Below are positions 15,936 through 24,804 of a DNA stretch of 46,946 nt, in pieces (the stretch's first letter is position 1; the number at the start of each line of letters is the position of its first letter). The notes beneath the pieces are model-generated. The model was given only the letters and a program-made list of their open reading frames with translations. It was not told the DNA's origin and did no database searches. A program made the translations under genes and the position numbers. The stretch spans positions 1 to 46,946 of the forward strand of contig JABAQT010000033.1 of NCBI GenBank assembly GCA_019187195.1. Direction: 5' to 3'. This DNA comes from Bryobacteraceae bacterium. GTDB taxonomy: Bacteria > Acidobacteriota > Terriglobia > Bryobacterales > Bryobacteraceae.

Positions 15936-16364
15936 CCCGAACTGCTTCAGGTGATGATCGAGGTGGCGGTACGTGAGCCGGCCCCAGTCTTTCGGTGAGA
16001 GGGCTCCAAAGGCGGGGTGCGGCAGCAAGGTTTGCGCCGCCGCGAAGCGCTCGAGCAACGCGCCCAGGGCCTTGACGTTCCTTGCGAAGTCTCCGTCCCC
16101 GGCATCGATATACTCCGGAAGGGTGGGGGCTCCTCTTGGCCACGGCAGCACGTAAATGACGAGGTAGCGGATGATCCGGTTGCGCAACGGGCCGGGCTTT
16201 GCCGCCACATGCAATTCTCCCATGGCTCCGCTCATCGGGCGGGCGACGTGGCCTACCATCTGCGCCGCGGTCATCTTTCCCCACTTGGGCTTCGTGCCGG
16301 GTTCGAGCCTCGCCATCCGCGCCAGGATCTCCTTCCTGGCCGGGGCTTCACGAACGGTCTTCAT
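15930..16364 (-). CDS. DUF1569/DinB-like protein
   Basis: A 144-residue protein resembling DUF1569, a branch of the DinB/YfiT four-helix-bundle superfamily. The C-terminal YRHLDHHLKQFG carries the clustered histidines that often bind a metal in this fold, and MTAAQMVGHVARPM carries another His in helix 1. DinB-like proteins include thiol-dependent transferases, but most DUF1569 members are uncharacterised. The ATG at 16364 overlaps the pseudouridine synthase stop (ATGA), which decided the start. Confidence 0.72.
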   Translation of the reverse strand: MKTVREAPARKEILARMARLEPGTKPKWGKMTAAQMVGHVARPMSGAMGELHVAAKPGPLRNRIIRYLVIYVLPWPRGAPTLPEYIDAGDGDFARNVKALGALLERFAAAQTLLPHPAFGALSPKDWGRLTYRHLDHHLKQFGL

Positions 16365-17122
16365 TGCGAATGACTCGCCTTTCCGATGGACTGCCCGGTC
16401 ATCGCGCTCCATTCCCCGGGCAGCGGGGCCTCAAAGCGCATCCGCGCGTGCTCCTCCTCGCAGATCCATTCGGAGGCATGGAGCGCCTGCCGCTCGAAGG
16501 GCAGAGCGGCGGCCAGCCGCGGTGTCCAACCGCTCTCGATGAACTCGAGGAAGAGCCGCTCATCGGGTCCGTAAATCTTGTCACCCGCCACCGCATGCCC
16601 CAGCCAACTCGCGTGCACACGAATCTGGTGGCGTCTGCCGGTATGCGGCGTAACGCGCGCGAATGTGAAACCGCCGCCCCATCCGAGCGGCTCGAATTCC
16701 GTCCGGGCCGGTTGCCCGCCGGGCGTCACCGCGCGGCGTACGATAACAGCCGAGCCTTCCGCCCTGCCCAGCGGCTGATCCACGGTAACGGACTCGCGCA
16801 GTTCGCCGCATAAGATAGCGTGGTAGACCTTGCGCACCTGGCGGTGTTCGATGGCGCGTTGAAGCCGCGAGCCCAGTTGGGCATCCGAGGCGAGCACAAC
16901 CACCCCGCTGGTCTCGCGGTCGAGCCGGGAGGGCATGTGCAAGCGCGGCGCTCCAAGGTATTCCCGGCAGGCGCCCACGAGGCTCGACCACGGCCCATGT
17001 TTCGAGGGATGGCAGAGCACCAGCCCCGGTTTATTTATCACCAGGAGCCCGCCGCCGCGATGGATCGTCCAGTCCTCGAGTTCCCCCGCCGTGATTTTCC
17101 AGCCCCAGTCGGTTCGCGGCAT
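16361..17122 (-). CDS. RluA-family RNA pseudouridine synthase
   Basis: A 253-residue enzyme that isomerises uridine in rRNA or tRNA. The catalytic segment MPSRLDRETSGVVVLA holds the essential Asp of the R-L-D motif; LLVINKPGLVLCHPS is the upstream INKP strand; RKVYHAILCGE and HTGRRHQIRVH (the conserved H-Q-I-R region) follow. No S4 domain precedes the catalytic domain, which is closer to the short RluA/TruC form than to RluC/RluD. The ATG at 17122 shares one base with the preceding gene's TGA. The target base is unknown. Confidence 0.88.
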   Translation of the reverse strand: MPRTDWGWKITAGELEDWTIHRGGGLLVINKPGLVLCHPSKHGPWSSLVGACREYLGAPRLHMPSRLDRETSGVVVLASDAQLGSRLQRAIEHRQVRKVYHAILCGELRESVTVDQPLGRAEGSAVIVRRAVTPGGQPARTEFEPLGWGGGFTFARVTPHTGRRHQIRVHASWLGHAVAGDKIYGPDERLFLEFIESGWTPRLAAALPFERQALHASEWICEEEHARMRFEAPLPGEWSAMTGQSIGKASHSQ

Positions 17123-18516
17123 CAGGTGTATATGAACTCGACGGTGGCCACGCAATCCGTCAGCGCGGCGGCGCGCATCCAATGCGCGGAGTAGCCTTCC
17201 TGAAACACGTGAAACGCATAACCCGAGGCGGGAACGTTCACGCGCGCATAGGGCTTCCATTCCCCGGTTCCGATATCGGCTTCGAGCGCGAATTCCGCGG
17301 CTTTGTCCGTCGAGAAATGCGCCACCTTACTGCCGTATCCGGTCATCAGGTAGGGGTCGGAAACGGCTCCGCGCCTCAGAGCCTGCTTTCGCCAGACGCC
17401 GCCCCAGCCCTGCGGCTTACCCCAGGACCACAGGTCGTCCGTCTTGCCGAACCAGATCCCGGATTGCGGCTGCCCCACCACGGGATTGGCGTCGCCATTG
17501 GCGGTTGTCTCGTTGCCCGCCACGGCGAGCAGTCCGCGAAAACCGGTGTAGTCGGGAATGACGCGCAGGTGCTGGCAGATCGGCTTCACTCCCCAGATGC
17601 GGCCCTCGAAGGCTATCGGCTGCAACTCGAAGAATGACCCTTGGATGTCGGCGAGAAAATGCTCTGTTTCCACCTCCCGGATACGCATCCATTCCGTCTG
17701 CCAGGCGTGCTCGAAGGCGTGCGAAGCTTTCGGAAGGCGGTGCCGCCGCCATTTTCCATCAACCAGCGCCCACAGCAACACCGACGCTTCATCCCAACCC
17801 GTGGCGAAGACCACCTCGCCCAGGTTCAACCGTGCCGCCACGTCCATGTGCGGCTTGCCGGAGATCCGTTTCCATTGGGCCTTGCCGTCCCATTCAAACA
17901 GGCCCGCCCCCTCCTCGCCGTACGCATAGAATCCGTTGTTTGCCACCACGACGCGCCCCTGCGCTGTGAAACCGCCCTTGAAATGCGGCCGCTTGGTGAG
18001 CTTCATCGCCTCGATGAGGTTGGTCACGACTCTACTCTTCAGGGTTCCCACGTCGGTCTCCATCAGCAGCCCTTCCATGGTCAGCTGATAGACGCGATTG
18101 GCCGGGTCCGTGAGGTGGCGCATGGTGGCGGTCAGGCGGTGGTCCTCGAGGTCTTCGATGAAGCGCCAGCCGCCGTTCATCCCAATGGCATAGGGTCCGA
18201 TAAAACACTGGTTCGATTCGTGATGGATGAGACGGTTGGCGTGGGTCCCGTTGTGGACGTGCAGCCTCTCTCCCTTCAACTCATCGCTGATGCGGTAGAG
18301 CGCGAGCCCGGAGCCGGTGGCTTTCTTGTGGGAGTTGTAGGTTACGGCCCAGAGCGACTCGGCCCACGGCATGAGCGCTCCGACGCCGCATTCCGAACGC
18401 GCGGGGCCGGTATCGGCGCGGAAACCGATATTGGCTCGCGCGGGCAACAGGGTCTGGGCCGCGGATCCGGTTCCGCTGGCAAGCAGCGTGAGCATCGCGC
18501 GCCGGGAAAGTGGCAT
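17122..18516 (-). CDS. Tat-like secreted protein of unknown function
   Basis: A 464-residue protein with an N-terminal SRRAMLTLLASGTGSA that looks like a twin-arginine signal. The body contains repeated short blades ending in W or F (GRVVVANNGFYAYGEEG, GLFEWDGKAQWKRISG, ASVLLWALVDGKWRR), which suggests a beta-propeller. I do not recognise the family. A Shine-Dalgarno-like GGAG lies 6 bases before the ATG at 18516. It is the first gene of a minus-strand trio with the pseudouridine synthase and DUF1569. Functional relation to these is not evident. Confidence 0.7.
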   Translation of the reverse strand: MPLSRRAMLTLLASGTGSAAQTLLPARANIGFRADTGPARSECGVGALMPWAESLWAVTYNSHKKATGSGLALYRISDELKGERLHVHNGTHANRLIHHESNQCFIGPYAIGMNGGWRFIEDLEDHRLTATMRHLTDPANRVYQLTMEGLLMETDVGTLKSRVVTNLIEAMKLTKRPHFKGGFTAQGRVVVANNGFYAYGEEGAGLFEWDGKAQWKRISGKPHMDVAARLNLGEVVFATGWDEASVLLWALVDGKWRRHRLPKASHAFEHAWQTEWMRIREVETEHFLADIQGSFFELQPIAFEGRIWGVKPICQHLRVIPDYTGFRGLLAVAGNETTANGDANPVVGQPQSGIWFGKTDDLWSWGKPQGWGGVWRKQALRRGAVSDPYLMTGYGSKVAHFSTDKAAEFALEADIGTGEWKPYARVNVPASGYAFHVFQEGYSAHWMRAAALTDCVATVEFIYT

Positions 18517-18546
18517 GACTCCAGTGTTTCACGGACCGCCGCACGG

Positions 18547-18576
18547 TTGCCACGAAGGCCGCGCATGCTGTAGAAC
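18547..18576 (+). promoter_or_regulatory. Possible promoter of the 18636 gene
   Basis: TTGCCA at 18547-18552, an 18-base spacer and TAGAAC at 18571-18576. The region after it is AT-rich compared with the rest of the window. The match is only moderate. Confidence 0.3.
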
Positions 18577-18635
18577 AACAATAGAAATTAGAAATGGCGG
18601 CTTTTCTAATTCATAAACCTGGAGGAATTTCGATC

Positions 18636-19328
18636 ATGTCCTTTGGAGTATTTGTCCGTTTGCAGGCCATCAGTCCGGATACCCGCATCACTGAAGTCAT
18701 TCCCTGGGGCGATTTCCCCAAACCGGAAGCAATAACGATTCGCGGCATGGCGAAAGCGCGCGTCACGAATCGCTGCCACATCATCGGATGGGACCTCTAT
18801 TCGAAGTCCTACGCCACCCGGTTCACACAGAAAAGCATCCTCGAGGTGGGGCAGGCGCTCGGCTACAACGGCCCCATCGAAGTGCGGCCGATGCTCGAGT
18901 TTATTGAAAACAAGATCAGGGATAACTACCGGTTGATGAATAACGACCTGACGCTCTACTACAACGGCTGCGCTTCGGAAAACAGCAGTGCGGGCGCGCG
19001 TTACCGCGCCGCGCGGGAAAAATGCGACTCGATTTACGCCCAGTGGGAAACCTGGGCGAACCAGAACAGAGCCGTGCCTCAAGGCGACAAGCTCACCCAT
19101 CTCGCCGCCACCATCGAGGACTCCCAGTGGCAGATGTTCGTTTATGGCTTCGACAAACCTCCCGATCGCCTGTTTTCAAGGGAGGAAATCGAGGCCTACT
19201 ACCTGCAATATGTGCAGATATATCACGGCTTCATCACCGGCCGTGAGCCGGACTTGTACTATCGCTATTTCTACGGCATTGATACCGCGGACTTCCTCAG
19301 CAAGGCGAGAACGAAGCTCGGAATTTAG
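18636..19328 (+). CDS. Protein of unknown function (230 aa)
   Basis: The gene has a strong ribosome binding site (GGAGGA at 18621-18626) before the ATG at 18636. The product is soluble with no signal peptide. It has many aromatic residues (YYNG, YYLQYVQIYHGF, YYRYFYG), a beta-rich N-terminal third (SFGVFVRLQAI, ITIRGMAKARVT) and a helical remainder. I do not recognise the family and no catalytic motif is apparent. It stands alone: divergent from the Tat-like secreted gene and convergent, 6 bases apart, with the M16 peptidase. Confidence 0.65.
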   Translation: MSFGVFVRLQAISPDTRITEVIPWGDFPKPEAITIRGMAKARVTNRCHIIGWDLYSKSYATRFTQKSILEVGQALGYNGPIEVRPMLEFIENKIRDNYRLMNNDLTLYYNGCASENSSAGARYRAAREKCDSIYAQWETWANQNRAVPQGDKLTHLAATIEDSQWQMFVYGFDKPPDRLFSREEIEAYYLQYVQIYHGFITGREPDLYYRYFYGIDTADFLSKARTKLGI

Positions 19329-19334
19329 AACGGA

Positions 19335-20618
19335 TCAACAGGCGAGGTGTTCGCGTTCCACCTTGAGACCGTTCAGCTTTCCGAGGACGGTGAGGGCGAT
19401 CCGGTCCGTCTGGAAATACTCGCCGGCAAGGCTCACGATGTCTTCCGCCGACACTTTCTCAATGGATTCGATGATCTCATCCATGGTGGGAAAGCGCTTG
19501 AAATAGATGAACTGGCGGGCGAGGTGGGACATGCGGCTGCCTGTGCTCTCGAGGCCGAGCATCAGCGAGCCCTTGAGATTATCCTTGGCCCGCCGCAGTT
19601 CCTCGTGCGGGACCGGGTTCTTCTTAAGGTCGCGGAATTCGGCGAGCACGAGTTGCAGCAATTCGGGAACGGAGGCCGTGGATGTGCCGGCGTAGATGGA
19701 AAACAGGCCCGAATCGCGATACAGGAACTGCTCGGAGCCCACCGAGTAGGCCAGTCCGCGCTTCTCGCGAATGTTCTGGAAGAGGCGCGAACTGATGCCG
19801 CCGCCAAGCACCGTGTTGAGCACATAGGAGGAGTAGCGCATATCGTGCGGCAGCGGGTGGCTGGGAACGCCGAGGCACAAATGCGCCTGCTCGAGGGAGC
19901 GCTTGTTCTTCAGTGTGAGCTTCGCGTGCGGCCTCGGCGTGGCGTCCGGCGCGGTGGTCTCCTTGCGCGGCAGGCGGCCGAACTGCTGTTCGACAAGACT
20001 TACGAAGGCTTCGTGTGTCAGGTTGCCGGCGGCCGTGATGACCATGTTCCCAGTGACGTACATGCGGTCGAAATACTCGCGCAGCATGCTTCGCGTGAAG
20101 GAGGAAATGGTCTGCCGGGTGCCGAGGATGGAGCGGCCGAGGGAGTGCCCTTTCCAGACGCTGGCCGAGAAGATGTCGTGGACAATGTACTCCGGGTTGT
20201 CCGCCTCCATCTTCAACTCCTCGAGGACGACGCCCTTTTCCTTCTCGATGTCCTCTTCGTTGAAGAGAGGCCGGAGCATCATGTCGCTGAGGATGTCGAA
20301 GGCCAGCGGCAGATGCTCATCGAGCATCTTGGCGTTGAAGCACACGAGTTCCTTCGAGGTGAACGCGTCGAGATGCGCTCCCATCGAGTCCACCTGCCGG
20401 GCGATATCCTCGGCGGTGCGGTTCTCCGTGCCCTTGAACAGCATGTGCTCGATGAAATGGGAGATGCCGTTTTGCGGCGGGGTTTCATTGCGCGAACCGG
20501 CGGTCACCCAGATTCCAACGGAGACAGAGCGCACATGGGGCATCTGTTCCGTCACCACCGTGATTCCATTGGAAAGGGTATCGGAACGCACGTTATCCGA
20601 TATTTGGACCGTGCTCAT
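19335..20618 (-). CDS. M16-family zinc peptidase (processing peptidase-like)
   Basis: A 427-residue pitrilysin-type protease. ISHFIEHMLFKG contains the inverted zinc motif HxxEH, and the third ligand Glu follows ~75 residues on in EKGVVLEELKMEADNPE. The C-terminal half, with GLAYSVGSEQFLYRDSGLF, is the conserved non-catalytic domain that closes the chamber. Length matches the short PqqL/YmxG-like bacterial members that act as dimers. No signal peptide is visible, so the location is uncertain. The ATG at 20618 is preceded by a GTG at 20621. The divergent rlmN promoter shares the 65-base gap. Confidence 0.9.
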   Translation of the reverse strand: MSTVQISDNVRSDTLSNGITVVTEQMPHVRSVSVGIWVTAGSRNETPPQNGISHFIEHMLFKGTENRTAEDIARQVDSMGAHLDAFTSKELVCFNAKMLDEHLPLAFDILSDMMLRPLFNEEDIEKEKGVVLEELKMEADNPEYIVHDIFSASVWKGHSLGRSILGTRQTISSFTRSMLREYFDRMYVTGNMVITAAGNLTHEAFVSLVEQQFGRLPRKETTAPDATPRPHAKLTLKNKRSLEQAHLCLGVPSHPLPHDMRYSSYVLNTVLGGGISSRLFQNIREKRGLAYSVGSEQFLYRDSGLFSIYAGTSTASVPELLQLVLAEFRDLKKNPVPHEELRRAKDNLKGSLMLGLESTGSRMSHLARQFIYFKRFPTMDEIIESIEKVSAEDIVSLAGEYFQTDRIALTVLGKLNGLKVEREHLAC

Positions 20619-20633
20619 CACTTGATTACTTCA

Positions 20634-20669
20634 ATTGTATCGCGAAGCGGAGGAGGCTCCCGCTACACT
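20634..20669. promoter_or_regulatory. Divergent -10-like boxes for the M16 peptidase and rlmN genes
   Basis: Minus strand GATACAAT (box 20634-20639) lies 15 bases before the M16 ATG at 20618. Plus strand GCTACACT (box 20664-20669) lies 13 bases before the rlmN ATG at 20683 and runs straight into GGGG. No convincing -35 elements. Confidence 0.45.
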
Positions 20670-20682
20670 GGGGACTGGAACG

Positions 20683-21744
20683 ATGGAACAGGCGCTGGTG
20701 GGGATGGACGCGGCCGAGATCGGGCAACTGCTGGAACGCGTGTGCGGCGGCGTGCCTTCGTTCCGCGCGCGGCAGGTTTATGAAGCCGTCTACCGGCGGC
20801 GTGTTTCCGGGGCGGAGGAAATCAGCACCCTGCCCAGGGAGTTGAGGGAGAGGTTGGCCGGCGCGCTGCCGTTCGGGCTTCCCGAAACGGAGCGCTGCTA
20901 CGAATCCGCCGACGGAACCAAACGCTATCTGCTGAAACTGGCCGACGGGAAAAGCGTCGAAACGGTGCTGATGCCGGAAGACGGACGCTATACGTTCTGT
21001 ATTTCTTCCCAGGTGGGCTGCCCCGTGAACTGCCGGTTTTGCCTGACGGCGCTGCTCGGGCTCGAGCGCAACCTGACGGCCGGGGAAATCGCCGGCCAGG
21101 TTCTTCATGTGGCCGCCGTGAATGGTCTTTCCGCCGAAACGAGCAAGCTGAACGTGGTGATGATGGGCCAGGGGGAGCCGCTCCTCAACCTGGAAAACGT
21201 GCTCAAGGCGGCGCGGTTGCTCGTGGATCCCAAGGGTGTGGGGCTGTCCGAGCGCCGTCTGACGCTATCCACCAGCGGCATCATTCCAAAGATGATGGAG
21301 CTGGGCGGATCGCCGCTTCGGCCGAAACTCGCCATTTCGCTGAACGCCTCGACCGAGGAACAGCGCCGCGAACTGATGCCGGTGACGCGCAAATACCACC
21401 TGAACGATTTGATGGAAGCCTGCCGCGTCTATCCGCTGCGCGCCTGGGAGCGGCTCACATTCGAATATGTTCTGTTGAAGGGCGTGAATGACACGGACGC
21501 CGACGCCCGCCGCGTGGTGAAACTGGTGGCGAATCTGAAGTGCAAGGTGAACCTCATCGCCTTGAACCCCGGGGTGGGAATCCCGTTCGAGACTCCCGGC
21601 GCGGCGCGGGTGGATGCCTTTCAGCGCATTGTGCGGCGCGCCGTGCCGTGTTTCGTGCGCAAACCGCGGGGCCTGGATATCCATGCCGCCTGCGGACAAT
21701 TGAAGAGAATGGCCGAAGAGAACCCTCTGCCCATCTTGCGATAG
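20683..21744 (+). CDS. rlmN: 23S rRNA (adenine2503-C2)-methyltransferase RlmN
   Basis: A 353-residue radical SAM enzyme that methylates C2 of A2503 in 23S rRNA and A37 of some tRNAs. The cluster motif CxxxCxxC is in [26 protein letters not shown] is the GEP motif for [14 protein letters not shown] and the C-terminal [10 protein letters not shown] follow, the last holding the second catalytic Cys. Length is as expected. The ATG at 20683 was chosen over an upstream frame start at 20635, because the shorter form begins like the family and a -10-like box with GGGG immediately precedes it. Stands alone. Confidence 0.93.
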   Translation: MEQALVGMDAAEIGQLLERVCGGVPSFRARQVYEAVYRRRVSGAEEISTLPRELRERLAGALPFGLPETERCYESADGTKRYLLKLADGKSVETVLMPEDGRYTFCISSQVGCPVNCRFCLTALLGLERNLTAGEIAGQVLHVAAVNGLSAETSKLNVVMMGQGEPLLNLENVLKAARLLVDPKGVGLSERRLTLSTSGIIPKMMELGGSPLRPKLAISLNASTEEQRRELMPVTRKYHLNDLMEACRVYPLRAWERLTFEYVLLKGVNDTDADARRVVKLVANLKCKVNLIALNPGVGIPFETPGAARVDAFQRIVRRAVPCFVRKPRGLDIHAACGQLKRMAEENPLPILR

Positions 21745-21772
21745 CAAGACCGGCAATCAACGCGCGCGCCGC

Positions 21773-22501
21773 TCAGTAATACCAATCACGCAGCCGCACT
21801 TCGATGCCCGAGCCGGCGAGGGCTTTCTCGAAGGCCTTCACGTCCGAACCCCGATAATGGTAGGGATACACCACTTTGGGATGGAAGGCTTTCGCCGCCG
21901 CGGCGGCTTCCTCGGGCGGCATGGTGTAGGGCAGGTTCATGCAGAGAAACGCGACGTCAATATTCTTCAGGGCGCGCATTTCCGGGGTGCCTTCGGTGTC
22001 GCCGGAGATATAAAACCGCATGCCGCCGTAGGTCACCACATAGCCGTTTCCCCGGCCCTTGTCGTGGAAAAGCTTGCCCGGCGCGGGACCGCGCTTTTCG
22101 TTGTACATGGGAACCGCTTCGATCTTCCACTTGCCCACGGTCTTCGACTCGCCGTTGCGCAGCACGGTGGCATCCTTCACCGTTTCCGCGGCGGCGGGCG
22201 GCGCGATGATGACAGTCGAAGCCTTCTTCACTCTGGCCAGCGCCTTGGGATCGAGGTGGTCGCCGTGAATGTCGGTGAGCAGAATCAGATCGGCCGGCGG
22301 CAGGCCGTCGTAGTTCCCCTGGCTCCACGGATCGACGTGGACCACCTGCCCCCCTGCCTCGAGCATCAGGCTGGCATGCCGGATGACCGTGAGTTTCACG
22401 GGGCCGGATTTCGTCTGGAAGGTGTCAACCGGGCGGTTCTGGGCGGCAGCCGTCATGGCCACGAGCAGCGCGAAAACAGGTACGTTCCTCAATACCCTCA
22501 T
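21773..22501 (-). CDS. Secreted metallo-beta-lactamase-fold hydrolase (UlaG-like)
   Basis: A 242-residue protein with a signal peptide (NVPVFALLVAMTAAA) and a metallo-beta-lactamase fold of the UlaG/YhfI type. The motif I Asp is in HVDPWSQG, motif II reads TDIHGDHLDP (the HxDH arrangement), and FYISGDTEGTPEM and YPYHYRG give further metal ligands. Relatives hydrolyse lactones or phosphoesters, and the substrate here is unknown. The ATG at 22501 was chosen because the upstream in-frame ATGs fall on or before a TAGCAT box. Divergent from the GT2 gene. Confidence 0.83.
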   Translation of the reverse strand: MRVLRNVPVFALLVAMTAAAQNRPVDTFQTKSGPVKLTVIRHASLMLEAGGQVVHVDPWSQGNYDGLPPADLILLTDIHGDHLDPKALARVKKASTVIIAPPAAAETVKDATVLRNGESKTVGKWKIEAVPMYNEKRGPAPGKLFHDKGRGNGYVVTYGGMRFYISGDTEGTPEMRALKNIDVAFLCMNLPYTMPPEEAAAAAKAFHPKVVYPYHYRGSDVKAFEKALAGSGIEVRLRDWYY

Positions 22502-22511
22502 GGAGAGTGAT

Positions 22512-22519
22512 GCTATCAT
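22512..22519. promoter_or_regulatory. Overlapping -10-like boxes for divergent genes
   Basis: On the plus strand GCTATCAT (TATCAT 22514-22519) sits 11 bases before the GT2 ATG. On the minus strand TGATAGCAT (TAGCAT 22512-22517) sits 10 bases before the metallo-beta-lactamase ATG. The two boxes overlap, giving a possible bidirectional promoter in a 29-base gap. Confidence 0.4.
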
Positions 22520-22530
22520 CATTTCTTCCC

Positions 22531-23469
22531 ATGGAGGAAGTCGAACAGCAACAGGCGGAACAGGTTTCGGGGCCGCGCGTGACGGTGATCATCGCCTCGT
22601 TCCATCGCGGCGCGATGCTGCGCAAGTGCCTGGAAGCGCTGGCGCGCACCAGCCCGCCGGAGTCCTTGCAGGTGATTGTCCTCGACATCGGCACCCATGA
22701 CACCACTCCGGAGATGGATCTCGAGTATCCCGGCTTCACCTTCCTGCGCATGCCGCGCAATTTCGGAGCGACAAAGGCGCTGAACATCGGAATCCGGAGC
22801 GCGAAGGCGGAAACGCTGTGCTTTCTCGACCCAGCGGTGGAAGTGCGGCCGGATACGATTCCGCGGCTCGCGGAGGCGCTCGATTCGACGCCCGAGGCCG
22901 GGGCGGTGTGCCCGCTGCTCACCGGCGCTTCGGGCTCGCCGATCGCCCAGGTCAGAAGGCTGCCGGACCGCGACGTGCTGGGACGGTTATGGCAGGATGA
23001 ATCGGCAATTCCGGCAAGCGTTCCCGCAACCCTCGATGCTCCGCTGGTGGTGGAGTATCCGGGCCGCAAAGCGCTGCTCATCCGCCTCGCTTTTCTCAAG
23101 GGGATGAACTATTTCGACGAGCATTACGGCGAGTGGGGCGGCGACCTCGAGCTTGCCTTCCAGATCCGGCACGCGGGCAAGAAGGCTTTGTTGATTCCCG
23201 CGATCCGCGCGACGGACCACGGCGCCACGGAAGCGGCGATGCGGTGGACCGGCTCGCAAAAGGCGACGCTTGCCGCGGACCGTTTGAACGGCGTGGCGCA
23301 TTTTCTCTCCAAGCGCGCCGGCTTTTTCGCCGGATTGCTGTTGCGGGTTCAGGCCGTGCTGCTCACGCTGATCCGCGCCTTGACTTTCCAGGATGCGGGC
23401 TACAACTGGAGCCTGCTGACGAACCTGCTGGGCGGACAGAAGATCGACGGGTCGCAGGGATCGCTATAG
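22531..23469 (+). CDS. Glycosyltransferase family 2
   Basis: A 312-residue GT-A inverting glycosyltransferase. VTVIIASFHRGAMLRKCLEAL is the N-terminal nucleotide-binding strand; NFGATKALNIGIRSAKAE and the CFLDPAVEV segment occupy the DxD position with only one Asp, as in many rhamnosyl-type GT2 proteins. YGEWGGDLELAFQIRHAGKK gives the catalytic ED-like region. Short hydrophobic stretches near the C-terminus may attach it to the membrane. Not part of the polysaccharide operon; a different glycan or glycolipid is likely. Acceptor and donor are unknown. Confidence 0.85.
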   Translation: MEEVEQQQAEQVSGPRVTVIIASFHRGAMLRKCLEALARTSPPESLQVIVLDIGTHDTTPEMDLEYPGFTFLRMPRNFGATKALNIGIRSAKAETLCFLDPAVEVRPDTIPRLAEALDSTPEAGAVCPLLTGASGSPIAQVRRLPDRDVLGRLWQDESAIPASVPATLDAPLVVEYPGRKALLIRLAFLKGMNYFDEHYGEWGGDLELAFQIRHAGKKALLIPAIRATDHGATEAAMRWTGSQKATLAADRLNGVAHFLSKRAGFFAGLLLRVQAVLLTLIRALTFQDAGYNWSLLTNLLGGQKIDGSQGSL

Positions 23470-23490
23470 GTCTGATACCATCTCCCTTCT

Positions 23491-24765
23491 GTGTCGAATC
23501 CCCGTCCCACCCGCGTCCGCCATATCGTCCTGTGGCTCACCGTAGCCGCGTACATGATCACCTACATGGATCGCGTGGTCATCTCGTCGGCGGTCCCCAC
23601 CATCATGAAGGAGTTCGGATTCTCGATGAGCGCCATGGGCGGCATTCTCGCGATTTTCCGCTGGGGGTACGCGCTGTTCAACATTCCTGGTGGATGGCTG
23701 GGAGACCGGATGGGGCCGCGCAGGGCGCTGACGCTGATCGTCACCTGGTGGAGCGTGTTCACATCGCTCACGGCGGCGAGTTGGAACTATGTTTCGATGC
23801 TCGTGTTCCGGCTGCTGTTCGGAATTGGGGAGGCGGGGGCGTTTCCGATCGCCACGCGCAGCCTCTCGCGCTGGATGCTGCCCACCGAGCGCGGCTACGC
23901 GCAGGGAATCACGCATGCGGGCTCACGCATCGGCGCCGCCTGCACGCCGCCGCTGGTGGTCTGGTTCATCGCCACCTACGGATGGCGCGCGCCGTTTTTT
24001 GTCTTCGGCGCGATGGGCTTGCTGTGGGCCGCGGTCTGGTATGCCTACTATCGCGACACGCCCGAAGAACACCGCGGCGTGAACCGCGCCGAACTCGAAC
24101 TGATTCAAGGCGCGACGCGAACGGCGGGCTCGAAGGCGCGGCAGGCGGTTCCGTGGGGAGCGATTCTGCGCAGCCGCAACCTGTGGACGCTGAGCGCGAT
24201 GTACTTCTGTTATGGTTACTGCCTTTCGGTGTACCTCGACTGGTTCCCCACCTATCTCATGAAGGCTCGCGGCTTCAACTTGAAGGAGATGGGACTCTAT
24301 GCCAGCCTGCCGCTGTTTGCGGGAACGCTCGGTGATTTTCTCGGCGGCTGGTTGTCCGACCGCGTGGGGCAGGCGACGGGGGATCTGCGTTTCGCGCGCA
24401 AAGTGGTGGCGGTGACGGGATTCCTGCTGGCGGCGGGGTTCATCCTGCCGGCCACCCTGGTCGAGAATCCCCACGCCTGCGTCTGGCTCACCTGCATTGC
24501 GGTGTTCGGCCTCGAGTTGACCGTGGGCGTATCGTGGGCGGTGCCGCTCGATATCGGCGGCGACTTCGCGGGCACGGTGAGTTCGGTGATGAATACCTGC
24601 GGCAACGTCGGCGGCGCGATTTCCCCGAGCATTCTGGCCTACCTGGTGCAGGCCCATGGCTGGCGGCACCCGTTCATCGCCGCCTCCGCCATGTGCGCGC
24701 TGGGCGCTATTCTCTTCTCGCGCGTGGACGCCTCGAAGCCGATCGTTCGTCCAGCGATGAGATGA
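23491..24765 (+). CDS. MFS transporter, anion:cation symporter (ACS) type
   Basis: A 424-residue major facilitator with 12 predicted helices. MITYMDRVVISSAVP is the typical opening helix of ACS carriers (hexuronate, galactonate, glucarate, tartrate), GGWLGDRMGPRRA is the helix 2-3 loop motif A, and FGIGEAGAFPIATRSLSRW is characteristic. It probably imports an organic acid with protons. The start is a GTG at 23491, 10 bases after a GATACCAT box. The Fe-S pair starts 39 bases downstream, so the transported compound may be its substrate (inference). Confidence 0.88.
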   Translation: MSNPRPTRVRHIVLWLTVAAYMITYMDRVVISSAVPTIMKEFGFSMSAMGGILAIFRWGYALFNIPGGWLGDRMGPRRALTLIVTWWSVFTSLTAASWNYVSMLVFRLLFGIGEAGAFPIATRSLSRWMLPTERGYAQGITHAGSRIGAACTPPLVVWFIATYGWRAPFFVFGAMGLLWAAVWYAYYRDTPEEHRGVNRAELELIQGATRTAGSKARQAVPWGAILRSRNLWTLSAMYFCYGYCLSVYLDWFPTYLMKARGFNLKEMGLYASLPLFAGTLGDFLGGWLSDRVGQATGDLRFARKVVAVTGFLLAAGFILPATLVENPHACVWLTCIAVFGLELTVGVSWAVPLDIGGDFAGTVSSVMNTCGNVGGAISPSILAYLVQAHGWRHPFIAASAMCALGAILFSRVDASKPIVRPAMR

Positions 24766-24804
24766 TAAGATAAGGTACGAAAAAACACGCTGGAGTCTCC
24801 AACC

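Noticed and set aside
19347..20783. 478-codon plus-strand frame antisense to the M16 peptidase
   Set aside because: The HxxEH peptidase on minus is certain; the antisense frame is low-complexity.
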